A stretch of 6,268 nucleotides of DNA from an uncultured bacterium. GTDB lineage: Bacteria > Methylomirabilota > Methylomirabilia > Rokubacteriales > CSP1-6. The DNA lies in NCBI GenBank assembly GCA_946479205.1, contig CAMLFJ010000211.1, positions 1-6,268 of the forward strand, read 5' to 3'. The translations under genes and the position numbers were made by a program. This document shows, in pieces, positions 1-5,528 of this stretch. The notes beneath the pieces were generated by a model. The model did no database searches and had not been told where the DNA came from. It was given only the letters and a program-made list of their open reading frames with translations. The stretch's first letter is position 1; each line of letters opens with the position of its first letter.

Positions 1-1316
1 TCGCCCATGAAGTTGACGCAGAACTTGTCGGGGGCGGCGAGCTTGGCGCCGATGATGAGGCCGAGGCCGGTGCCGAGCGCGTGCGACTTGCCCCAGCCGA
101 GATAGCCGCGGGGGGAGGCGGCGCGGTAGAAGGGCAGGAGCTGGTCGCGCGGGCTCCCGGAGTCGTGGGTGACGATGGCCTCGCGCGAGTCGACGGTCCG
201 CATGAACTCGGCCATCACGCGGTAGGGCGTCATCGGAACCTCGGCCGACCCGAGGATGGGGGCCCACTCGGCGAGCCAGGCTGCGCGCACGCCCTCGAGA
301 TCGGCGCGCACGCGCTCCCGTCCGGCCGGGCGGCCGCCCTGGCTCTTGATGGCCTCGATGAACTGGCGCAGCACGAGCCGCGCGTCGCCGAGGAGCGGGT
401 AGTCGGCGACGTAGCTCTTGTTGAGATCGCGCTCGTCGTTGGTCGCGTGGATGATCGTCTTGCCCGCCGGGATGGTGGCCGCCATGCCGTGGCGGGTGAA
501 GCTGCAGCCGATGCCGAACACCACGTCGGCCTCGCGGAGATAGTGCAGGGTCTGTCCGGTGACCGCGGGACCGCCGGTGCCGAGGGCGAGCGGGTGATCC
601 TCGGGGAAGGCGCTCTTGCCCTCGAGCGTGGCCATGACCGGGGCCTGGAGCAGCTCGGCCAGCTCGAGCAGCTCGGCCGAGGCCTCGGAGTACAGGACGC
701 CCTGGCCGGCGTGGATCACCGGCCGCCGCGCGTCGCGGAGCACGCGGGCGGCCGCCTCGACGTCTCGAACGTTGGCGCCGGCCGCCGTCACCTTGACCGG
801 GCGGTACGCGTCGATCAGGGCGTCGGGCACCTCCTCGTTGATGACATCGGCGGGGATCTCGACCATCGTCGGGCCCGGACGGCCCATGCGCATCAGGCTG
901 ATGGCCCGGCGCATGACGTCCGCGACCTGGCTGCCCACCGTGATGGTCTCGACGCCCTTGGTGACGGAGGCGAAGGTGCGCGCCGAGCTGAACAGGGGGA
1001 AGACCTGGGCGCGGTCGCGCTGATGCCCGAGCGGCAGGAGCAGCATGGGCGTGGAGTCGGAGTACGCGGTGGCCACGCCCGGGAATGCGTTCTCCGCCCC
1101 CGGCCCGTACTGCATGCAGAACGCGGCGAGCTTGCGGCCGTTCGTCACCCGCGCGTACCCGTCGGCGATGCCCACTCCCACCCGCTCCTGGCGGCAGAGC
1201 ACCGGCCGGATCTCGGCTCGGGCGGCGGCCTCGATCACCGGGGTGGTCGGATAGGCGCTCAGGAACTCGGCGCCCTCGATCTTGAGAATGCGGGCGATGG
1301 CATCGACGACTTTCAC
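1..1316 (-). CDS. Thiamine-diphosphate-dependent enzyme, acetolactate-synthase-like (3' end cut by window edge)
   Basis: This gene encodes the first 438 residues of a ThDP enzyme of the acetolactate synthase/benzoylformate decarboxylase superfamily, probably cytoplasmic. The N-terminal pyrimidine-binding domain covers about residues 1-165. It includes CRQERVGVGIADGYAR (41-56), where E44 fits the conserved cofactor-activating glutamate, and a GPGAENAFPG segment (71-80) like the GPGATN of acetolactate synthases. A central domain covers about 185-320. The C-terminal pyrophosphate-binding domain starts near 360, and the window ends at NFMG followed by GA, the beginning of a GD(G/A)-type ThDP/Mg motif. 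Family members are about 550 residues, so roughly 110 are missing. The GTG start at 1316 is chosen for the strong Shine-Dalgarno site 6 bases upstream. No small regulatory subunit gene is adjacent, and the sequence differs from true acetolactate synthase, so a broad 'ThDP-requiring protein' label is safest. Substrate is unknown. The frame was translated by hand from the complement. Confidence 0.9.
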   Translation of the reverse strand, partial: MKVVDAIARILKIEGAEFLSAYPTTPVIEAAARAEIRPVLCRQERVGVGIADGYARVTNGRKLAAFCMQYGPGAENAFPGVATAYSDSTPMLLLPLGHQRDRAQVFPLFSSARTFASVTKGVETITVGSQVADVMRRAISLMRMGRPGPTMVEIPADVINEEVPDALIDAYRPVKVTAAGANVRDVEAAARVLRDARRPVIHAGQGVLYSEASAELLELAELLQAPVMATLEGKSAFPEDHPLALGTGGPAVTGQTLHYLREADVVFGIGCSFTRHGMAATIPAGKTIIHATNDERDLNKSYVADYPLLGDARLVLRQFIEAIKSQGGRPAGRERVRADLEGVRAAWLAEWAPILGSAEVPMTPYRVMAEFMRTVDSREAIVTHDSGSPRDQLLPFYRAASPRGYLGWGKSHALGTGLGLIIGAKLAAPDKFCVNFMG

Positions 1317-1322
1317 GATCGG

Positions 1323-1330
1323 CCCTCCTC
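1323..1330 (-). promoter_or_regulatory. Strong Shine-Dalgarno site of the ThDP enzyme gene
   Basis: On the minus strand this reads GAGGAGGG, a near-perfect anti-16S match ending 6 bases before the GTG at 1316. It decides in favour of that GTG start. Confidence 0.8.
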
Positions 1331-1390
1331 GGGTCTTCGGGATTGCCGGTCGCTCGCGCGGACGAGCGGCCGGCCAGCGGCCCGGCGTTG

Positions 1391-1396
1391 ACTATA
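1391..1396 (-). promoter_or_regulatory. Possible -10 box for the ThDP enzyme gene
   Basis: The minus strand reads TATAGT, five of six matches to TATAAT, in an otherwise GC-rich region. It would start transcription about 68 bases before the GTG. I see no convincing -35 box at 16-18 bases spacing, so this is tentative. Confidence 0.3.
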
Positions 1397-1477
1397 TCTC
1401 AGCGGCCCGCCGACGGTCCTGGAAGCCCGGCACGCTGCTTGCCCTGGTCCTGGTTGGGGTGGAGTAGATCCGTCCCG

Positions 1478-1505
1478 GAGGCGCCAATGGCGCGATCGGC
1501 GCCTC
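1478..1505. repeat. Inverted repeat with 8-bp arms between divergent genes
   Basis: GAGGCGCC (1478-1485) and GGCGCCTC (1498-1505) are perfect inverse complements around a 12-base loop. The arms sit about 70 bases before the plus-strand ATG at 1576 and about 160 bases before the GTG at 1316. A run of T (about 1516-1520) lies 10 bases after the right arm, too far for a classical terminator. It may be a regulator-binding site or an mRNA hairpin. GC-rich DNA makes short palindromes common, so function is uncertain. Confidence 0.35.
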
Positions 1506-1560
1506 ATTGGGTGACATTTTTGCCACGCGGGTGACGCTGTCTGACACCGGCCGAGCCCCG

Positions 1561-1567
1561 AAAGGAG
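1561..1567 (+). promoter_or_regulatory. Shine-Dalgarno site fixing the start of the two-helix protein
   Basis: AAAGGAG ends 8 bases before the ATG at 1576. It supports this start over the in-frame ATG at 1507, which has no such site and would add a polar 23-residue extension ahead of the first membrane helix. Confidence 0.7.
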
Positions 1568-1575
1568 CACCGAAG

Positions 1576-2190
1576 ATGCGACCGATCCTCTTCCTCCTCG
1601 TGGTCGTCGGGGCGGGTGCCGTCGCGGCGATCCGACTCCTGCCCTGGTGGGTGCTCCTGGCCGCATTCGCGGGGGTGGTGCTCGCCGTCCCCGTCCTCTT
1701 CAGGTGGGCCCTGCCGCGCCTGCTGAAGGTCCCGTTCCGGGCCAAGGGCGCTGTCCTCCGTGGCGCGACGGTGCGCGTGCACTCGGCTGAGCGCACCGAG
1801 GTGCCGGCGGTGGGGTCGTCCGGTGAAGACGAGGCCAGCGCGGCCGATCGTGGGCCTCGCGAGCACTATGGCATAGAGGTCACCATCACGCCGCGTCCGG
1901 CCGAGGGGCCGTTCAGGCTCTGGGCGCCCGGCGAGCTGGTCCTGGTCGGTCCCGCCGCCAAGGCGGAAGAGCCGGAGGGCGACGACGCCGGCGAGGTTTC
2001 TGCGCTCGAGATCGAGCAGGACGGTCACTTCTTGCCGGACGAGGGGATGAAGTACGGGGGACCGCAGCGGCTTCGTTTCGTCGCGGCGGTGCCGCCCGGG
2101 CAGCGGCGCCTCCGCTTCCGCTACTACTTCGAGATCTTCGGCGACGTCGCGCTGCCGACGGCGACGGTCACGTCCGGCGCCCGCTCGTGA
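1576..2190 (+). CDS. Hypothetical membrane-anchored protein, two N-terminal helices and a soluble domain
   Basis: I do not recognise this 204-residue protein. Residues 3-19 and 24-44 form two hydrophobic segments separated by a short RLLPWW turn, so the N-terminus is probably a helical hairpin in the inner membrane with both ends on one side. A basic stretch follows (LPRLLKVPFRAKG, 46-58), pointing to a cytoplasmic location for the rest by the positive-inside rule. The soluble part has a short conserved-looking strand region (about 57-72), a low-complexity acidic/serine linker (about 77-93) and an apparently beta-rich domain (97-195). That domain contains HYGIEVTITPRP, FRLWAPGELVLVGP and LRFRYYFEIFGDVALP. 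A second acidic stretch lies at 130-141. The gene stands alone on the plus strand, divergent from the ThDP enzyme and convergent with the lipoprotein gene. The reading frame is credible from its ribosome site, membrane segments and GC-rich third positions. Function is unknown. Confidence 0.75.
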   Translation: MRPILFLLVVVGAGAVAAIRLLPWWVLLAAFAGVVLAVPVLFRWALPRLLKVPFRAKGAVLRGATVRVHSAERTEVPAVGSSGEDEASAADRGPREHYGIEVTITPRPAEGPFRLWAPGELVLVGPAAKAEEPEGDDAGEVSALEIEQDGHFLPDEGMKYGGPQRLRFVAAVPPGQRRLRFRYYFEIFGDVALPTATVTSGARS

Positions 2191-2202
2191 CGACTCGCTG
2201 AC

Positions 2203-2218
2203 GGCCGCGCTAGCGGCC
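2203..2218. terminator. GC hairpin at a convergent gene junction, possible bidirectional terminator
   Basis: GGCCGC and GCGGCC (6-bp arms) flank the 4-base loop GCTA. The hairpin starts 12 bases after the plus-strand stop at 2190, and its loop and right arm overlap the last codons and TAG stop of the lipoprotein gene. Neither side has a T-run, so it is not a classical intrinsic terminator. Position between two converging genes is the main argument. Confidence 0.35.
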
Positions 2219-2509
2219 CTCGCACTTGTACACGTCGGCGGTCTTGTAGTCCTGGAGCCCGAAGTAGCCCCCCTTCATCGTGCGTTGAGGCGTCAAGAGT
2301 GCGACGTTCCCACCGACCTTGGCCGCTTTCTTCTGGAGGTCTTCGAGGTCATTGTCGGCCACGGTCCCGAGCACCCGGCAGCCCCGCACCATCTCCACGT
2401 CGCTCACGACCCTCACCTTGGCTGCTTCCACGCTCGAGATCTCGCCGGACGATGCACAGCCGCCCGCCAGGAGGGCCAGCGCAACCGACGCTACGTGTCT
2501 CGTCCTCAT
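2210..2509 (-). CDS. Small lipoprotein, DUF4156-like
   Basis: This is a 99-residue predicted lipoprotein. A short basic start (MRTRH) leads to a hydrophobic stretch (6-15) and the lipobox LLAGGC, with C18 as the lipidated cysteine. The residue after the cysteine is alanine rather than aspartate, which in proteobacterial systems favours the outer membrane. The mature part has the pattern I associate with DUF4156 lipoproteins: VRVVSD near the start, a GC-x-x-LG motif (43-48), an AAKVGGN-type segment (62-68) and a closing YKC near the C-terminus (C44 and C96 could form a disulfide). RcsF, another small lipoprotein with a similar organisation, is a more distant alternative. The ATG at 2509 has a GGGAGGG site 6 bases upstream. 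It is divergent from the DUF6524-type gene. Family membership is from memory of the pattern; molecular function is unknown. Confidence 0.85.
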   Translation of the reverse strand: MRTRHVASVALALLAGGCASSGEISSVEAAKVRVVSDVEMVRGCRVLGTVADNDLEDLQKKAAKVGGNVALLTPQRTMKGGYFGLQDYKTADVYKCEGR

Positions 2510-2515
2510 GACTTG

Positions 2516-2553
2516 CCCTCCCTTGTCGAGGCGCCGTCGCCACGACCCTAGCA
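2516..2553 (-). promoter_or_regulatory. Extended -10 box and Shine-Dalgarno site of the lipoprotein gene
   Basis: On the minus strand TGCTAGGGT (2553-2545) fits an extended -10 element (TG-N-TAnnnT). It would give a leader of roughly 30 bases containing GGGAGGG (2522-2516), 6 bases before the ATG. No clear -35 box is seen. The Shine-Dalgarno part is firm; the -10 part is tentative. Confidence 0.45.
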
Positions 2554-2594
2554 GTCTGCCGGTGGGAAGTCTAGATCGAGCCGGGCCACGCGGT

Positions 2595-2600
2595 TATGAT
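2595..2600 (+). promoter_or_regulatory. -10 box giving a probable leaderless mRNA for the DUF6524-type gene
   Basis: TATGAT matches TATAAT at five of six positions, and only 7 bases separate it from the ATG at 2608. Transcription would begin at or next to that ATG. There is no Shine-Dalgarno site in front of any candidate start. A weak TAGATC (2572-2577) lies at 17-base spacing as a possible -35 (three of six matches). If real, the in-frame ATGs at 2596 and 2599 lie inside the promoter and cannot be used. Confidence 0.5.
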
Positions 2601-2607
2601 GGCGCCC

Positions 2608-3012
2608 ATGGCCGGCACGGATCGCCTGACGGTCGGCGGGTTCCTCGCCCGATTCGCCTTCGCCCTCGTGGTGGTGGGCGCCACCTACAATCCCACCGCC
2701 TACTCGTACTATGCGTGGGCGAGGACCACCGGCTGGGAGTGGCGTCCGCCGATCGTCTTCGTCGGAGTCGTGCTGCTGATCGGATGGGTCATCTGCCTGC
2801 GCCTCACCCTGCGCTCGATCGGCGGGATCGGCCTGCTCCTGGCCAACGCGTTTCTGGCCGCCCTCTTCTGGCTCTTCGCCTACTGGGGTTGGCTGCCCGT
2901 CGAGAACACCGCCGCGATCTCCTGGCTCGGCCTGTTCAGCGTCACCGCCATTCTGGCCGTCGGCATGTCCTGGTCGCGTCTTCGCGGCGGCGGGGGCCAC
3001 CTACCCAGCTGA
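2608..3012 (+). CDS. DUF6524-type integral membrane protein
   Basis: This is a 134-residue inner-membrane protein with four predicted helices at about residues 10-26, 47-67, 73-94 and 102-120. It carries features I associate with the DUF6524 family: ATYNPTAYSY after the first helix (25-34), LRLTLRSIGGIG between helices two and three (64-75), and GMSWSRLR after the last helix (119-126). The C-terminus is short and glycine-rich, without the acidic tail I recall in many relatives. The ATG at 2608 is preferred over 2596 and 2599 because the protein then begins MAGTDR like relatives and because a -10 box covers the earlier ATGs. It is divergent from the lipoprotein gene and converges on the MFS gene with only 8 bases between stop codons. 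No enzymatic motif is visible and the function is unknown. The family name is from memory, not a search. Confidence 0.85.
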   Translation: MAGTDRLTVGGFLARFAFALVVVGATYNPTAYSYYAWARTTGWEWRPPIVFVGVVLLIGWVICLRLTLRSIGGIGLLLANAFLAALFWLFAYWGWLPVENTAAISWLGLFSVTAILAVGMSWSRLRGGGGHLPS

Positions 3013-3020
3013 GCGGCCGG

Positions 3021-4148
3021 TCACAGCGAGGAGAGCGCCCAGAAGCCCAGGAGCGAGAAGGTAGCCAGCAGCCCGAACGGCAGCGAGAAGCTCCCGGTCG
3101 ATGCGAACAGCGTCCCGACCGCGGGGGCCCCCACCGCGATGGCCAGCACGCCGACGCCGCTCACCAGCCCCACCGCGGCCCCCGGTGCCCGCGGCAGGGC
3201 CGCGCCGGCCGTGTTCATGAGGGCAGCGTAGGGCGCGTTGAACGCGATGCCGAGGGCCATGATCGCGATCGCGGCCACGACCAGCGGCCGACCGGGCCAG
3301 GCGAGGACCAGGAGGCCGGCCGCGCCCGTCAGGACGGTGACCTTCATGACCGCGCGCGCCTCGAGTACGCCGTGGTCGACCAGCCACCCGCCGAAGGGAC
3401 GCGACAGGACGCCGAGGGCCAGGATCGTCGAGCCGGCGGCACCCGCCATCACCAGCGACAGGCCGAAATCGTGCACCAGGAAGGTAGTGACCCAGATCCC
3501 GACCAGGACGGCGAGCCCGAAGGTGACGCTGTGCACGAGCCCGAGGGTCCACACCTTGCGGCTGCGCACCGCCTCGGTCAGCGGCGCGGCGGTGAGCGTC
3601 GGCCGCACGCTCGGGGCCAGGGCGAGCCACGCGACGGTCGAGAGCAGGATCAGCCCCGACGAGACGATGAAGGCGGAGCGCCAGCCCATCAGGCTCGTCA
3701 GGAGCGGGATCAGGTAGAGCGCGGTGCCGCCGCCGAGCTGGACGAACCCGCCGTAGAGCCCCAGCGCCTGGTGCACGCGGGCCGGCGGCACGACCAGCGT
3801 CGCGTACCGCATGCCCGTGACGAAGGCCAGGCCGCAGCCGAGGCCGCCCACCATCTTGATGAGCAGGAGATCGGGGAAGTGGCGCGCGTAGCCCAGCGCG
3901 AGATTGCTCACGAAGATGGCGGCGAGGCCGGCGGTGCCCACCCGGGTGGGGCCCAGACGGTCGCAGAGCAAGCCGGCGGGCACGCACGCGATCGCGAGGG
4001 TGACGAAGAAGACGGTCGAGAGCAGGCCGGCCTGGACGGGGCCGAAGCCGAGCTCCTTCATGAGCAGGGGGATCACCGCCGCGTGGTTGGTGTAGTTGGT
4101 GGTGGTCGCCCATCCCATCAGGCACGCGACGCCCAGGCGGATGGCCAT
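3021..4148 (-). CDS. Major facilitator superfamily (MFS) transporter
   Basis: This 375-residue protein has about 12 hydrophobic segments in two six-helix halves joined by a short polar loop (about 181-198), slightly short for an MFS protein of about 400. The N-terminal half carries MFS motif A between helices 2 and 3 (AGLLCDRLGPTR, 58-69), and the C-terminal half a weaker copy (GGWLVDHG, 253-260). GGLGCGLAFVTGMRYA (101-116) and GFNAP-like IAFNAPYAA (301-309) are in glycine/proline-rich helices, broadly reminiscent of the nitrate/nitrite and cyanate-type (NarK, CynX) branch, but substrate cannot be read from sequence. The ATG at 4148 is preferred over an in-frame GTG at 4166, because a probable -10 box occupies the intervening codons. 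The gene starts 36 bases after the second ABC permease on the same strand, so read-through is possible, but it seems to have its own promoter. A proton-coupled importer or exporter of a small anion or metabolite is the general expectation. Confidence 0.92.
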   Translation of the reverse strand: MAIRLGVACLMGWATTTNYTNHAAVIPLLMKELGFGPVQAGLLSTVFFVTLAIACVPAGLLCDRLGPTRVGTAGLAAIFVSNLALGYARHFPDLLLIKMVGGLGCGLAFVTGMRYATLVVPPARVHQALGLYGGFVQLGGGTALYLIPLLTSLMGWRSAFIVSSGLILLSTVAWLALAPSVRPTLTAAPLTEAVRSRKVWTLGLVHSVTFGLAVLVGIWVTTFLVHDFGLSLVMAGAAGSTILALGVLSRPFGGWLVDHGVLEARAVMKVTVLTGAAGLLVLAWPGRPLVVAAIAIMALGIAFNAPYAALMNTAGAALPRAPGAAVGLVSGVGVLAIAVGAPAVGTLFASTGSFSLPFGLLATFSLLGFWALSSL

Positions 4149-4156
4149 GGGTCCGG

Positions 4157-4165
4157 AGTCTAGCA
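4157..4165 (-). promoter_or_regulatory. Extended -10 box giving a probable leaderless mRNA for the MFS gene
   Basis: The minus strand reads TGCTAGACT, an extended -10 pattern (TG-N-TAnnnT), followed by 8 bases and the ATG at 4148. There is no Shine-Dalgarno site. The geometry matches the promoter in front of the DUF6524-type gene. No recognisable -35 box is present, as is common with extended -10 promoters. Confidence 0.5.
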
Positions 4166-4184
4166 CCCGGCCGCCCCGAGGCGA

Positions 4185-4847
4185 CTAGCGTCCGGCGAGG
4201 GCTCGGTTCTCCAGCCGGCTCAGGAGCCGCACCACCGGCCACAGCATCAGGAAATAGATGATCGCGGCCACCACGATGGGCGTCGGGTTGTAGGTGAGGC
4301 TCTGCGCCTGGCGCGCCTGGTAGAGGAGCTCGGGCACGGCCACCACGCTGCCGAGCGAGGTGAGCTTCACGACCTCGAGCGTATTGGAGAGCAGATCCGG
4401 CAGCACGTTGCGCACCGCCTGGGGCAGCACGACGTAGGCCATGGCCTGCAGGCGAGAGAGGCCGGTGGAGCGGGCGGCCTCGACCTGGCCGGCCGGCACC
4501 GAATCGATGCCGGCTCGCAAGATCTCGCCGTAGTACGCGCCGGTGTTGAGGAAGAAGGCGACGGCCACGCAGACGAAACCGCCCAGCTCCAGCCCGGCGA
4601 ACGGCAGTCCGGCGAAGAGCAGGATCAGCAGTACCAGGGGCGGAAAGGCGCGGAAGAAATCGACCCAGGCCATCAGCGGCCAGCGCACCGCGGGGCGCTT
4701 CGCGCTCGCGAGCAACGCGAGGATCAGCCCGCCGAGGAGACCGAGCGGCACCACGAGGAGCGACAGCAGCACGGTGTTCCGCAATCCGGCCAGCACGATC
4801 GGCCAGGAGGCGACGATGATCTCCGGGTTGAAGAAGGTCTGGATCAT
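4185..4847 (-). CDS. Polar amino-acid ABC transporter, second permease subunit (HisM/GltK type)
   Basis: This 220-residue inner-membrane permease belongs to the polar amino-acid uptake family (about 215-230 residues is usual). Hydrophobic segments lie at about 14-48, 57-80, 86-105, 134-150 and 188-208. The cytoplasmic EAA loop that docks on the ATPase is clear: EAARSTGLSRLQAMAYVVLP (123-142), preceded by EILRAGIDSVPAGQ (108-121). Near the N-terminus GLRNTVLLSLL (21-31) resembles the conserved first-helix region of this family, and FFRAFPPLVLLILL (64-77) matches its usual FRGTPLLVQL-like segment. The ATG at 4847 overlaps the stop codon of the upstream permease as ATGA, which indicates translational coupling. 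It should form a heterodimer with that permease. The downstream MFS gene begins 36 bases on. The specific amino acid is not determinable here. Confidence 0.95.
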   Translation of the reverse strand: MIQTFFNPEIIVASWPIVLAGLRNTVLLSLLVVPLGLLGGLILALLASAKRPAVRWPLMAWVDFFRAFPPLVLLILLFAGLPFAGLELGGFVCVAVAFFLNTGAYYGEILRAGIDSVPAGQVEAARSTGLSRLQAMAYVVLPQAVRNVLPDLLSNTLEVVKLTSLGSVVAVPELLYQARQAQSLTYNPTPIVVAAIIYFLMLWPVVRLLSRLENRALAGR

Positions 4848-5524
4848 CGCTTCCACGCGAACCGGGTCTCGACCCAGCGCCCCGCCACCACCACGGGAAG
4901 GAACAGCACGACGTAGGCCGCCGCGCCCATCATCAGCGGCGAGGGATTGTAGGAGTTGGACATCGCCGAGCTCGCCTGGCCCAGGATCTCGGTGACCGCC
5001 ACCACGGTGCCGAGCGCGGTGCCCTTGGTGATGGCGATCGTGCGGTTGGTGAGCGGCGGGATGGTCAGCCGGAGGGCCTGCGGCAGCACGACGTTCATGA
5101 GGGTCTGGCCGAACGAGAGGCCGGTCGAGCGCGCGGCTTCCCACTGCCCCCGGGCCACCGAGGTGATGCCGGCCCAGAAGATCTCTTCCGAGAAGGCCAT
5201 CAGGACGAAGGCGAGCGAGAGCCAGGTCGAGACGAAGCCGGACGGCGAGAGGTCGAGGCTGGGCAGGCCGAAGTAGATCAGCACGATGATGACCAGCGGG
5301 GGCAGCGAGCGGAACAGATCGACGATGAAGACGATCAGCCAGTTGAGCGGCCGGACCGCGAGGCTCCTGAGCAGCGCCAGGGCCAGGCCGGCCGCGATCC
5401 CGGTGACGACGATGAGGAAGGCCAGCTCGACCGTGACCACCACGCCGGACAGGATGTCCGGCAGGTACCTGAGCATGACCTTGCCGTTGAAGAAGGTCTC
5501 GGTGAAGCGGTCCCAGTTCGACAC
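4844..5524 (-). CDS. Polar amino-acid ABC transporter, first permease subunit (HisQ/GltJ type)
   Basis: This 226-residue inner-membrane permease pairs with the next gene product. Hydrophobic segments lie at about 23-53, 61-88, 100-118, 140-150 and 195-214. The EAA docking loop is EAARSTGLSFGQTLMNVVLP (129-148), preceded by EEIFWAGITSVARGQW (113-128). The EAARSTGLS stretch is identical in the two permeases, but the membrane segments differ clearly, as expected for a heterodimer. FRSLPPLVIIVLIYFG (71-86) is the characteristic family segment. The GTG start at 5524 lies only 4 bases after the stop of the ATPase gene, with no convincing Shine-Dalgarno site, so re-initiation by ribosomes finishing the ATPase is likely. 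An internal ATG (residue 17) is a less likely start. The extended open frame reaching 5665 overlaps the ATPase and is not used. Confidence 0.93.
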   Translation of the reverse strand: MSNWDRFTETFFNGKVMLRYLPDILSGVVVTVELAFLIVVTGIAAGLALALLRSLAVRPLNWLIVFIVDLFRSLPPLVIIVLIYFGLPSLDLSPSGFVSTWLSLAFVLMAFSEEIFWAGITSVARGQWEAARSTGLSFGQTLMNVVLPQALRLTIPPLTNRTIAITKGTALGTVVAVTEILGQASSAMSNSYNPSPLMMGAAAYVVLFLPVVVAGRWVETRFAWKR

Positions 5525-5528
5525 CCGC

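Noticed and set aside
1368..1375. GGCCGGCC palindrome
   Set aside because: An 8-base GC-only palindrome is expected by chance at this composition and has no positional support.
81..1391. A 436-codon open frame on the plus strand
   Set aside because: It is antisense to the ThDP enzyme gene, whose translation shows clear conserved motifs. The plus-strand product is Gly/Ala/Arg/His-rich with no recognisable motif.
1388..1393. TTGACT on the plus strand as a -35 box for the gene at 1576
   Set aside because: No -10-like hexamer occurs at 16-18 bases downstream, and the distance to the gene would be nearly 190 bases.
2319..4163. A 614-codon open frame on the plus strand
   Set aside because: It runs antisense to the lipoprotein and MFS genes and out of frame through the DUF6524-type gene. 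Its product is a low-complexity Arg/Gly/Glu/His-rich string with no domain, a usual artefact of high GC.
3001..4242. A 413-codon minus-strand frame overlapping the MFS gene
   Set aside because: It is a shifted frame of the MFS gene with a Pro/Arg/Gly-rich product and no membrane helices.
4848..5144. N-terminal extension of the second permease
   Set aside because: The extension is a shifted frame of the first permease gene. The ATG at 4847 gives the normal family length and an ATGA overlap.
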